Assembly: GCA_022457065.1 (NCBI GenBank)
Contig: JAJGBQ010000002.1
Location: 124,001 to 188,000 of the forward strand
Reading direction: 5' to 3'
DNA length: 64,000 nucleotides
From: Curvularia sp. ZM96
Lineage: Eukaryota; Ascomycota; Dothideomycetes; Pleosporales; Pleosporaceae
Shown one piece after another: positions 11,574 to 22,493 of this stretch. Position 1 is the stretch's first letter. Every line of letters begins with the position of its first letter. Position numbers and translations under genes: made by a program. The notes below the pieces were generated by a model, which saw nothing but the letters and a program-made list of their open reading frames with translations, was not told the DNA's origin and did no database searches.

Positions 11574-12965
11574 CTAGCTCTCCTGCTCTCTGTTGTATGT
11601 CGACTTGTGCAGCTCTACCCATCTTCCAATGTCGCTAACATATCGACGTGCCACGCCTCTCTTAATTCCGTTCTGGATAAAAAAGTCGTAATCCTGATCC
11701 TCGTGCAGCTGCTCCAAGTCGAGCATCTCTTGCAAGGTGATGTCACAAGCTTTCTAATACTCCATTTTCTGTGCCTCGTCGGCAACGTTGGACTGCTGCC
11801 ATCGACTGTAGGCTACAACTGCTAGATCACGGGGACCAGGAATGCCCAAATCTACGCGTCTGGGAGCTCGCTCCTTAGAAGATAGTGCACTAGGGGTAGA
11901 CATTGTAGAGGGAGACTGGCCAGGGTGCTGGGGCAAGACGTTTGTGATCGTAATTGGCGGGATGTTCGTTCTAGAAATACTCCCGCCTGCAGCTTGTCGA
12001 TCGCGCCGCTGCTCTTCTTCGGCGTATAGCTGCTCACGGATGTCCTCGGGAACGTCATTGTGGGTATGCAGAACGTGACCCTCCTCCACAAGTTGAATCA
12101 AAGCCTTTAGATGGTGCGTCTGCAGCTTGTAATGCTTCTTCCTAAGAGGATCACGCTAGCAATGCGGCCCGCGGTTGCATGGCGGCCCAGGACACCGCAT
12201 TAAAGCATACACTTCGCGCCACACGGAAGCGCTCGCACTAGTCTCCTGCTCTGCATTGAGCTGGGAAGCTCGGTTAGCAAGCATGTTCTGCGTCGCGGAT
12301 GAGCCTCGCTTGTTGCCACGGTTTCTCGCGGCTGCTGGTGGTGCCAACTCTACATAGTTGAAGGACAGGTCTACTCGGAGCTTCTTACCACAGCGGAGTA
12401 GCTCACCCCACCGCATAAGCTGTCTCTCTACTAGCGACCAGTCAATGTCCATGTCATCGAACCTCTTGGTTAAGTCACGCTCTGAACGATCGTTCACAGA
12501 CGCGACGACACTAGTGTCATCGCACTTTACATGTCTGCCGTGTGGCAGCTTTCTGCTCAGGAGCTTGTCCACCTTAGCCCTGAGGCAGAAACGCCAGTAT
12601 GCAGAAGGGGCTAGAACTACGTCTTGCTCCGTGTCCTTGGAAAGCGTTTTATTGTTCACAACTACTTTCCACTCGATCGAGTAGCGCAGCCGGCTTGGTA
12701 TGTCCTCATCATAGCTGTTGTACTCGTCCCACTCGGCCAGCGAGAGGAAGCTGAGCTTTCCTACATCCGACGTTGTCGTTTCCTGGCCGTCATCTACAGT
12801 ACGATAACGCGTCGCGCGACCTGGCGCTACATAGTCAGGCACGGAAGGGGTCTCTAGCGCTGCGATCCAGCGTGCCTCTACCGACTGTATATCGCTCGGC
12901 GTATCGCACTGCTGAGTTGCGTCGTACTCGGGGTCCGTTTGCGAGGAGAAGGAACTAGTTGCCAT
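11574..12965 (-). pseudogene. Unknown repeat-associated protein, two RIP-type stops
   Basis: A 464-codon frame from ATG 12965 to TAG 11574-11576, interrupted by TAG at 12156-12158 and 11754-11756. The first follows GPHC and would be Trp (TGG); the second would be Gln (CAG). Both fit RIP. Visible features are a RYRTVDDGQE segment near residue 55, a cysteine motif CPGPPCNRGPHC near residue 260, then KKHYKLQTHHLKALI and a HNDVPEDIREQLYAEEEQR stretch that looks helical. I do not recognise a catalytic domain. The RIP-like damage and its position beside a transposase suggest it belongs to a repeated family, perhaps mobile-element cargo; that is inference. Confidence 0.6.
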
Positions 12966-13599
12966 TGGGAGGCTGCTCAGGCTAGTATGCTATGGGGTTG
13001 TACCTGCGTCGATCGACTAGAGGGATACAGTTCAGATTATACTCAGATACAGTGCTTTCACTAGGATTAGACGTTGTACAACGCTGTACGATACGGCAAC
13101 GTGGTGCGTATGGCAAAGCTGGAGTATGAGCGCTGACTGTCACGGAGTAGACGGAGAGGGGGATCGCATGGAGACCACTCGTGACAAGCTAACCCGCGTT
13201 AACGCGATCCACCAATGGCAGGACGCGATTGGAGAGCTGTGCAGCATAACACACGCCAGCGATACATAATCTCTTAGCATAGAGTTGGCGAGGAGATGTC
13301 GCGAGTTTTCAAGTAGCTATTTCTCCTCCAACAGCAAGGCTGCAGCAAGTAGGAAGAACCGCGCTAGAAGCCTGCGGCGATCAGATTGGCGTTATGCAAA
13401 GCGCTACGGGGGCGGGTCGTAGTCCAAGCAGCTGTGCCACGATCGACGCAAAGCCCGGACATGATCCTAGGGCCCGGACACGTGGAGTGCATTAGCTCAA
13501 GACAACTCTAATAAGACGTTAATCGACAGCTCGGAGCGCATCGCATTGGGCGGAGGCTACCGATAAGCGACAGATGGCGGCAGCGACTAGCAACCCTGC
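12966..13599. other. Spacer, no gene seen
   Basis: Between the unknown gene and the homologous promoter of the right NLR. No frame of convincing length or composition, no tandem repeat and no RNA gene recognised. Confidence 0.5.
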
Positions 13600-13864
13600 G
13601 TCCACCTGGTGTTCCGCCTCGTCCACGCTCCTCCACCAACCATGCGTGCTGGCAGCTGCAGCACCTCGAGACGGCAGAGACGCGCGCTACCTCAGCCGCA
13701 CACGATACCTCAGCCGCACGCGCTGGGGCGGAAACGCTGCACCCCAGAGTGCCCGCTCGAGGCGACCACCAGCATATAGAATAGCCGCTATGCCTCGTCC
13801 CGCGACCCCACCTCCGTACTCCTCCATCTCTCATATACCTTCTGCCGCTTGACGCGCACACACC
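13600..13864 (+). promoter_or_regulatory. Upstream region of right NLR, homologous to that of the left copy
   Basis: Aligns with 9897-10115 in inverted orientation. It contains an internal duplication absent from the left copy: TCGTGTGCGGCTGAGGTA occurs next to the shared GCGTGCGGCTGAGG block on the minus strand near 13688-13725. Confidence 0.65.
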
Positions 13865-16800
13865 ATGCCTGGCAGCGACCTGCGCCTGCTCGCCCTCGAC
13901 GGCGGCGGCGTGCGCGGCCTGTCCTCCCTAATGATCCTTGAGCAGCTGATGGAGGCCGTCAACCCAGACGCGCCGCCAAAGCCGTGCGACTACTTTGACA
14001 TGATCGGGGGCACAAGTACGGGCGGGTGAGCAGTTACCGAGTTATCACGATATGCGAAGAACGCGCTAACGTTTGAATCTCAGCCTAATCGCCATCATGC
14101 TAGGCCGACTGAAGATGAGCGTAGCCGACTGCATCACCGCGTACTTATCGCTCTCCGAGCGCGTGTTCCGCAAGACGCGACACCGGGTGACGGTTAAGGG
14201 CCAGGTGCAGGGTCGCTTCGACGCAGAGGAGCTGGCGCGGGCGGTAAAGGAAGTAGTAAAGCAGCAAGGCCTGCAGGAGGGCGCGCTGCTTAAATACGAG
14301 TCTACTGCTACCTGCAAAGTGTGCGTTGCGCGGTAGTTATATACAATCGTCTATATACTAACGTTCCCAGCTTCGTCTGCGCTACAAGCAAGGAGACGAG
14401 CGAGACAGTCTGCCTCACGAGCTATCGCACACCACGCGGCAGCAGCGACCTGCTGAACAGCGTGACGATATGGGAAGCCTGCCGGGCCACCTCTGCAGCC
14501 ACCTCTTTCTTCGACCCCATCGCCGTCGGCCGGTTTGGCGAGGAGTTTGTGGACGGGGCGACGGGCGCAAACAACCCAGTGCGGGAGCTGTGGGACCAGG
14601 CGCAGCTGGCGTGGGGCCCCGAGCCGCTAGACGGCAAGGTTAAGTGCCTTGTCTCAATCGGGACGGGAGTGCCGTCGCTTAAGGCGTTTAAGGATGACAT
14701 TTTTCACATCGGCGAGACGCTGGCTGCGATAGCCACGGAGACGGAGCAGACGGCAGAGCGGTTCCGGCGTGAGCGGGGGCTGCTAGACAGCACGGGGCGG
14801 TACTACCGGTTCAACGTGGTGCGAGGGCTAGAAGACATCGGGCTAGAAGAGGCGAGGAAGGTTAAGGAGATGGCGGCAGCGACGCGGCGGTACATCAGCT
14901 CGCAGGAGGTGCACAAGCAGATGCAGGCGTGCGCTGGCAGCATCGCAGGCCGAGAGTGTTAGTATAAATGTCTATCCTTATACATAGCCTCTAGCTAAAG
15001 CATGTATAGACTTTGGAGAATACCAAACTATCTTTAGTCTCGAGGGCATGCCAAGAGCGCGTCAGTTTGTGGACAGACCAGCAGAGATGAAAGAGCTCGA
15101 ACGCGTGCTTTTGCCGCGACCAGGGCACGGCCAGCGCCAGAAGATCCACGTGCTGCGTGGCCTAGGTGGGATAGGCAAGACGCAGCTGGCGGTCGAGTTT
15201 GCACGGAGACACCACCGCCGGTTCAGCTCGGTGTTTTGGCTAGATGGGAGGAGTGAGGACATCCTCAAGCGCAGTATCGCGAGCTGCGCAGGCAGGATTC
15301 CGCAAGGCCAGATTCCTGAGACAAGCAGAGGATATACTGCAGACAGCAGCGCCGATATCGATGCGGTAGTAAAGGACGTCATGGACTGGCTTGCACGGCC
15401 TGACAACACCGCCTGGCTGCTCATCTTCGACGACGTCGACCGAGAGTACACAGCCCAAGGGGGAGACCCTAATGCGTACGATGTGAAGCGCTACCTGTCA
15501 GGTGCAGACCACGGGTCAGTGCTGGTGACAACTCGACTGGCACGGCTGGAGCAGCTGGGCGAGTCGCAGCAGCTAGGCAAAGTCTCTAAAGAGCAGGGAA
15601 AGGCCATCTTGGAGAGCTGGTACAAGAAGAAGCACGGTAAGCTGGGAGTGGCTAATGTATAAGTGCAACTTAACGAAGCTAATAGGATAACTGTAGATAT
15701 AGCTGAGAGCGAACGGCTACTTGTGTTGCTAGACGGCCTCCCGCTCGCCATTGCACAGGCGGGTGCGTACCTGCAGGAGAGTGGAGTAGGCCTAACTAAG
15801 TATCTGAGGTTCTACGAACAGCAGTGGAGCGAGCTGATGACGTCGGACTACCTGGCCAATGCACCGCTCCAGGACTACCCAGAGCGCAGCGTGTGGACAA
15901 CGTGGGCCATCTCGTATCAGGCGATCCGCGAGAGGCATGAACACACGGCCAACCTGCTGCTGCTGTGGTCGTTCCTGGACAACAAAGACGTGTGGCACGG
16001 CTTGTTTGCTACAGCATGTAGGAGGTCTGCAGTAGCTGCGAAGATGCTATCAGGATGGATCGGGGACATAGTGAGCAGCGAGATCAAGTTCAGCAAAGCG
16101 ATGCAGCTGCTGTGCAACTACTCCCTAGCGGAGCATGTGCAAGAGACGGGGAGCTATGCAACGCACCCGGTGGTGCACCAGTGGGCGCATCACTCGCAAG
16201 GCAAGCGCTTCGCAACAGAGCTGAGTCGACTGGCGGTGGTTGCTGTTGGATGGGCTGTGCCAGCGAACTCTACTCGAGGCTACGCTGCCCTGCAACGCCG
16301 TCTGCTTCTACACGCGCAGGCGTGCTCTAGACAGATAGTCAAGAGCGAGACGGTTTGGCGAAGGAGAGCTGAAGGAGGTGGCCATGGAGACGTCGACGAA
16401 GGCAAAGAGCGAAAGATAGTTCTCGCTGCTGTACATCTCCTGGGCGATCTGTACGCAGACCAAGGCAAGCTGGGCGAGGCGGAGCAGATGTATTTGCGGT
16501 CGCTGCGAGGGAGGGAGGAGGCACTCGGGCTCGGCCACACGTCGACACTGGATACAGTCAACAACCTGGGCGCTCTTTACGCGGTCCAAGGCAAGCTGGT
16601 GGAGGCGGAGCAGATGTACGAGCGGGCGCTGCGAGGGAAGGAGGAGGCACTCGGGCTCGACCACTCGTCGACACTGGATATAGTCAACAACCTGGGCAGC
16701 CTCTACTACAACCAAGGCAAGCTGGGCGAGGCGGAGCAGATGTACCAGCGGGCGCTGCGAGGGTACGAGGAGGCACTCGGGCCCAGCCACACGTCGACAC

Positions 16801-17687
16801 TGCAGACGGTCAACAACCTGGGGCTTCTCTACATGGACCTAGGCAAGCTGGTGGAGGCGGAGAAGATGTACGAGCGGGCGCTGCGAGGGACGGAGGAGGC
16901 ACTCGGGCTCGACCACTCGTCGACACTGAACACAGTCAACAACCTGGGCGCTCTTTACGCTGTCCAAGGCAAGCTGGTGGAGGCGGAGCAGATGTACGAG
17001 CGGGCGCTGCGAGGGAAGGAGGAGGCACTCGGGCTCGACCACTCGTCGACACTGCAGACGGTCAACAACCTGGGCGCTCTTTACGCGGTCCAAGGCAAGC
17101 TGGTGGAGGCGGAGCAGATGTACGAGCGGGCGCTGCGAGGGAAGGAGGAGGCACTCGGGCTCGACCACTCGTCGACACTGGATATAGTCAACAACCTGGG
17201 CAGCCTCTACTACAACCAAGGCAAGCTGGGCGAGGCGGAGCAGATGTACTTGCGGGCGCTGCGAGGGTACGAGAAGGCACTTGGGCTCGACCACTCGTCG
17301 ACACTGGAGACGGTCAACAACCTGGGGCTTCTCTACGCGGCCCAAGGCAAGCTGAGCGAAGCAGAGAAGATGTACGAGCGGGCGCTGCGAGGGTACGAGG
17401 CACTCGGCAGTGTTCGCGTTCAACAGTACCTGCCAGCGCTCAACACCTTACAGAACATGGGTGATCTCTTTGCGAAGCAAGCAAAGAGTGCCAAAGCACG
17501 AGCAATGTACGCCAGGGCTCTTCCTGGGCTGACCAGTGTGCTTGGTCAGTCGAGCGAGAGGTGCACAAATCTAGCGGCGAAGATTGAAGCTTTGCCGCTT
17601 CCTAATCGAGAGAAAGAAGCACAGCTAAGGCTCCCACTAGCAGAGAGGCGTCGGCACCACAACATGACAGGAGAAAGAGCAGCTTAA
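13865..17687 (+). CDS. Right NLR copy: patatin / NB-ARC / TPR protein
   Basis: Five exons (13865-14025, 14084-14320, 14371-14948, 14995-15636, 15697-17687) give 3609 nt, 1202 residues. Exons 1-4 match the left copy in length exactly. The patatin domain (DGGGVRG, GTSTGG Ser51, DGATG Asp194) should hydrolyse phospholipid. NB-ARC has P-loop GLGGIGKT, Walker B WLLIFDDVD and GSVLVTTR. Eight near-identical TPRs follow. The frame is open, but intron 3 starts CAG|GCCGAG where the left copy has CAG|GTACAG. If not spliced, TAG at 14960 ends a patatin-only product. Intron 4 (donor GTAAGC at 15637; acceptor at 15696 or 15702) removes an in-frame TAA at 15659-15661. The role, inferred from fungal NLRs such as PLP-1, is allorecognition or immune-type cell death. 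Confidence 0.9.
16422..17430 (+). repeat. TPR-coding tandem array, right NLR (8 units of 126 bp)
   Basis: Eight 42-codon units, then a degenerate one ending in the shared LPALNT and MGDL region. Units 5 and 6 are nearly identical, and units 2-3 resemble units 6-7, indicating internal block duplication. The shared C-terminal cap with the left array shows that only the middle of the array has changed in number. Confidence 0.9.
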
Positions 17688-17859
17688 GATTGTCAATAGG
17701 GAAGCTTGTTAAGAAGGGGTTTTAGTTATATTTGTTAGTTAGCTCTGTATACGCACGCTGTACAATAAAGGGGTACTGAACCTACACACTATCAGATTCT
17801 CCTGCAACGCTGCTTTCTTCCATGCCTAAGGACGAGTTACCTGTGCCTAGAGAACCGTA

Positions 17860-18052
17860 TTATACACTGTAAAATGCTTACTAATATCAATAAGTGACAA
17901 GTCTAGCGGTTTCTGTAGGCAAGGAGCGAGGGGTCGTGCTGACGAGAGCTAGAGCGAGTAAGGACAAGCCTGGGTTAAGCGAAACAGGGGTGAGCGTGGG
18001 ATGACAACAAAGCCGCGTGCGCAAAGCGGAAGCTGCAAGTGCATGAGAGTGT
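17860..18052 (-). repeat. Inverted copy of the NLR 3'-flank repeat
   Basis: Read on the minus strand, this matches 4669-4860 and 5092-5290: CTCTCATGCACTTGCAGCTT, CATCCCACGCTCACCCCTGT and AAACCGCTAGACTTGT. It lies about 170 bp beyond the right NLR stop, and the other copies lie beyond the left NLR stop, so it marks the outer edge of the inverted duplication. A run of four GATC units follows at about 18070-18085. Confidence 0.8.
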
Positions 18053-18971
18053 AGCTGCTCACAACAGTAGTCGATCGATCGATCGAAGGGGGTCGATTGT
18101 CGATGAATGGCTAGAGCGGCTTGCGTACTATGCTCAAATTTTGAATGCTGGTTTTCCAGCACAGTGGGATGAGAAGCATGCTGGCACGGAGCAGGTTGCA
18201 CAGGACTCGGAAGCGCTGGACGGCTGGTCTAGACAGCCTATGGCGCGTCTTATATTGAGCCTGTTGTATTATATAGGCGGTTGCACCTTGTACAATTAGA
18301 TGCTATAGTTGGCCCATCAATTGTGCCCGCGCAAAATAACGGCTAAATCTGCTGTGGGAGGAAGTGCGGATGAGATGAGAGCGGAGTATACCATGTTGAG
18401 CTACAAGAATATCCTTCAGATACCCACTTCCATCGTCAGTAGATGCAGTTGAGATCACTGCTAGCAATACGTGATTTCCGAGAGCAGATGGATGGTACTG
18501 GCGTGGTAGAATGTGGAGGACCAGCGGCAGGCCGAGGAGCGTGAAACAAGCGACGATGTCTCATATGGGCCCCTGTAGTCATCTCTTCGGCGGTGATCGC
18601 TTCCGCGAAAGTGTCTCCGCTCTGGGTCTCTATAGGTCTCTCCGACATATCGTGCGGTGTCAACCGCGGTAAGGCTTCTGGTGTCGATGGCCAAATAAAG
18701 TCCCCGTATAAAGAGATGAAGCACAGGGGGTGCCCGAAGATCAAATTCTCGGCTCTGAGATTCTGTACACTCCTCAACTATAGTCAAGCTTTTCATGGCG
18801 AAGAGCATGACCAGCATGTTGCTAAGCGGGGCCTTCTGTCATTCCTGAGCGAATAGTGCATACCATGTACTGATCACGCGAATGCCTAAAAAGGGCTATC
18901 AGGTTTCTCCCTATTTATACACTTTGTGAAGGCAGAGTGAAAAGAATGTGAACGTACTTTTGCTGGCCGCC
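18053..18971. other. Intergenic region, no supported gene
   Basis: Includes short frames on both strands around 18430-18860, none with recognisable composition or convincing splice sites. A duplex of GATCGATC units is at about 18070. The 3' end of the AcuK-like gene begins at 18972. Confidence 0.45.
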
Positions 18972-20770
18972 TTAACTGTTACACAAGATGAGGGTTTTTT
19001 GGAAATTCAAAAACCAACAATAGTAATCTTGTTCAGGTATGATCTACTCACATCATTAGCATCTCATCGCATACGGAGAGGGTTCGGTCGTAGGACTTAC
19101 ACGCATACAAGCAACAGTTGGAATGCCAAACGCATCGCATTGGATATCCCAAGTCATCGTGCAACTCACTTTGCCATCGCTGGAGGCGAATTGTTGCATC
19201 GCGTTCTCGTCCGGGTTTATTGCCCCAGCTTGCATTTTGTCTAGCGGACCCTGGATTGCTCTGCCATTTACACTCTCGTTGTTCATCGCTTTTAGATGGC
19301 CCACATCTGCATTGGTTTGGTATTGAAGGATGTTGACGTACCACATTCGCAAGAAGAGTAAGTTTTCGAAGCAGGACTCAAAGTACTGTAAAAAGTCCTC
19401 CTTCGATGTTTCATCCATAAGCTCAGTGATATTGACCCTGGATGTAGCTGTTTCGCTGTCGTGGGCTTCCATGTTGAGTGTTGTGTTTTGGGTAGACGTA
19501 TTGCTCTCACTCGAGTCGTGGTTGATTCTGGTATTGACATTGAGGTTTGGCTCATGGCCATCAAAGATTTCGCGTTTCCAGCCGGCAAGTGTAGTGAATG
19601 CCTTGTTGCACCCCAAAATCTCGCCTGAACGCCAACATATCAAGATTGGTATGGGGTCTTCTGCGAACTTCTCGTTCAGCGCTGTTATGTGGCGTTGGAG
19701 GCATACCTCGTAGCGCGTCATGTCATGATTATTGAGCCGGTCATGAACTTGCCGCAGAGTTGGTTGGTATGTTTGCAAGCACTGCTGAGATTGGGTGACC
19801 CACGGCTCAGTGCGCTTGTTGCTCAACTGAGACACTCTTTGGAAACTTGCAGCATGGCCATGGCGCTCCTGGATCTCTTGGTAAATGCTTTGGGTATCTT
19901 GCTGACGTTTGTGAATGCTGTTAGCCTGTATCTAATGTAGCACTCCATTTGGGGCCCGTTCTGTTATCGCGATCTGCTCACCTTTGTTGAACTTTGAATC
20001 TGCGACAAATGGGGATTGTCACTTGGATAAGAAAAGCATTCAAACTGCTGTAACTGATCCTGTTGGCCCTGAGATATCAGACTTGGGTTACCCTGTGGCG
20101 TACCCTGATGTGGCAAGCTGGAAGGTGAAAATAGTGACAATTGTTGATTGCTGACGCCTGCAAAATATTGTGTAGAAGGTAGTTGACTCAAGGCAACATT
20201 GTGCGGGCGGGGATTTCCTGGTTGAGCGCGCGTATACAAGTTGTTTGGCGGCGCGGCGGCGACTCTCTGGGTGTCCTGGACTGGCAGTGTAGTTGGAAAA
20301 TTTCCATTCACATACGGGTAGTGGCCGCCTACTCCAAGTGTAAATGCGCTGCCTGGCGCATCATGAGAGTACTTTGCCGCTAGACTGACGGAATCCTTGC
20401 AATCGTCTTGAAGGCCTAGCCCTACACATGCGTTGCAGGGTCTCTCGTCCCCTGTGCAAACATGGTCAGACAAATTTGCTACGGCACCACGATCAAGATA
20501 GCAACTGCACAGTCGATGGTACTTACCACATGTCCTATGGGCCCGTTTGCAGGCAAGGCATGCACTTTTAGCTTTCTTCCGCCGTGGTATCAGAGATATC
20601 TTGATGTTCGGCTTTGTGTTTGCATTCTCTTCTTGGTTTTGTCTTTCTTCGCCAGCCTTAATCGCCAGCTGGTTCTTTATACGGTCTTTTGCCCTAGGTT
20701 GATGGATTGGGGAAACAAATTCACCATCACGAGTCATCTTGAGTGTTGATAGAGTAGAAAGAAAAGGCAA
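18972..20770 (-). CDS. Zn(II)2Cys6 transcription factor of the AcuK/ERT1 type
   Basis: Four exons on the minus strand (20770-20527, 20451-19982, 19901-19101, 19043-18972) give 1587 nt, 528 residues. The zinc cluster at about residues 70-100 reads CLACKRAHRTC then, across intron 1, GDERPCNACVGLGLQDDC. This is CX2CX6CX5CX2CX8C, with the GDERPC and HDAP features of ERT1/AcuK/AcuM. The middle is Gln/Pro-rich. The C-terminal half has a PAS-like segment (ILICWRSGEILGCNKAF). The family activates gluconeogenic genes from the nucleus; this copy is divergent, so the target is uncertain. Introns of 75, 80 and 57 nt have GTAAGT, GTGAGC and GTAAGT donors. Exon 4 is short and is the least certain part. Confidence 0.82.
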
Positions 20771-21208
20771 ATAGCGGGCTCGTGCAAAAAGGCGACCAAT
20801 GTAAAAAGAGGACTATTAAAGGATGAGAGGATTTAGTTCACAGGATACAGCGAGACTTTGAGCGTTATATACAGGCTTTATAGTCTTGCTTTACATAGGC
20901 AAGCTCGTCTGGGGGCTGAACATGAGCATTAAAGCAGCCAAGAGTCAATGTGCGCTGATTTGTTAGGGGCATCTTGATCTTCCTGGTATACGGCGATTAT
21001 TGCATATGGCGAGTACCACGCACAGAACAAGTGCAGCACCAGATTTAGATCGTCACAATCGCAGGGGGGTAGCTTCCTTCCTTCATTTTCCCAGGTTGAG
21101 CCAGGTCTGGCACAACCTCCAACCGATGTTGGTTGCGCACCACGTCAATGCCACTTTTAATTAACCGAACTGACTTTCAATTCGTCAAGGCCCTCAAGGC
21201 TCGAAAGT
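20771..21208. other. Upstream region of the AcuK-like gene
   Basis: No supported gene. It contains the promoter of the minus-strand regulator and ends at the dispersed repeat. Confidence 0.45.
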
Positions 21209-21494
21209 GGCTGACAGCCTACATACAGCTAGTGGAAAGAGTGGGGCAAAGGCCGCTGAGACGGCAGCCGCTGGCCCCGACCAGGATGCTAAGCAGGAGT
21301 GAGGCATACCGAGCCATCCACGGAGGGGCGGGCAGGCCGCATCCCGCCACAAACTAGGGGTTTTGGTCTTTGGTTCATTCTCACGCGTGTTACGCCCCAC
21401 TGTTGGTTTCGTTCACAAGCTAGCACGACGCCTGTCACAATTAAGCGCAACCATGAACTATTCTCTCCATCCTTGATCCTAGCTCTCGAAACGC
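21209..21494 (+). repeat. Dispersed repeat, near-identical inverted copy at 38622-38911
   Basis: Starts at CTGACAGCCTACATACAGCT and ends at CTAGCTCTCGAAACGC. The reverse complement occurs at 38622-38911 with only a few differences, for example TGGTTTCGTTCAC here against TTGTTTTTGTTCAC. On the right, flanking sequence carries a longer degraded frame, so this left copy looks truncated. At about 287 bp it is below the length at which RIP usually acts, which may explain its preservation. Confidence 0.85.
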
Positions 21495-21801
21495 CATCTC
21501 TGTCCGCTAACATGTCAGGGGTCATGGGATTAAGCTGGGAAGGGGGTAAGACAGACGCCGGCGAGAGGCGAGAAGCGGCGGGTGACGGATGAGGGAGGAA
21601 GGGGCGCAACGAGCACGGCCCGTGTCCGCGTGGACGAACTAATGACGCTTTCCTACACAACCCCATATGCATCTAGGGTTTGCTTCTGCCATGTTCTAGA
21701 GGCCTAAACACCCCGTAGGTGTGTGACTGAAATCTCGATCCTTCTCTGCTATTTATCTACAGTAAGTCCAACGAATAATCTACTTGTCAAAGATCACCGT
21801 C

Positions 21802-22457
21802 ATGTCGTCACCTTACTTAATTCCAGCTTGTCGTGAAGTCATCTACTACACTAGGCCCCGAGAGGTCGTTGGTCCTTTCCGCGGTATCATTGTACAGGAC
21901 CGTAGTAGGTTTTATGACGTCGTGAACCCATTCGGAAGATACATGCGAGCCTCCACACTTCGCAGAAAGACCTTTTGGCGAGCGACAGACAAATTTGATG
22001 AGGAGGCGGAGCTAGAAGCCGTAGCAAAAGTTTTCAAATCACGAATGGTAGAGATTATAGTAAGTTAAGAAAGTTGATTCAATATCTACATGAAAAGTAA
22101 CCTCACTAGTCCGCCTTTAGAGAGGTTCCCTTGCTCTCAGATGAAAAATTGACAAAACAATTCCGCGATTGTGTCATCGAGAATTGTGGTATAAAGAGAA
22201 GTCTTCTCCGAGCTTGTCAAAGCCTGGCAGAAAGTGACTATGATTTGCGAGACGTGGCTCTTATGGAGTCAATCAGAGATCAGGTTGAACTGGGTGACAA
22301 ATTTGACGATCCGGATTGGGTTTCATTGTATGTTTTGTATTACGCTGTGAGATGCCTAAGAAAACTAACTCTGCAAGGATTCTTCATAAAAGAAAAGAAA
22401 GGGAAGCAAAAAAGAGCGGAGAAGGCGGGGTTTGAGAAAGGGACCGTTTGCCAATAG
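21802..22457 (+). CDS. Orphan protein, two exons
   Basis: Exons 21802-22059 and 22110-22457 give 606 nt, 201 residues. The 50-nt intron has donor GTAAGT and acceptor CTAG in phase 0, and joining it keeps the frame open. The N-terminus (PACREVIYYTRPREVV) and the acidic middle have no family I know. The C-terminus is Lys-rich (KEKKGKQKRAEK), possibly nuclear or nucleolar. There is no signal peptide or membrane segment. It is first in the orphan island and converges with the next gene, 37 bp away. Confidence 0.55.
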
Positions 22458-22493
22458 GCTACCACATAATGAACATTTTCCGTGACGACCAGA

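Noticed and set aside
16308..17423. Minus-strand frames opposite the right TPR array
   Set aside because: Antisense shadows of the right NLR TPR repeats.
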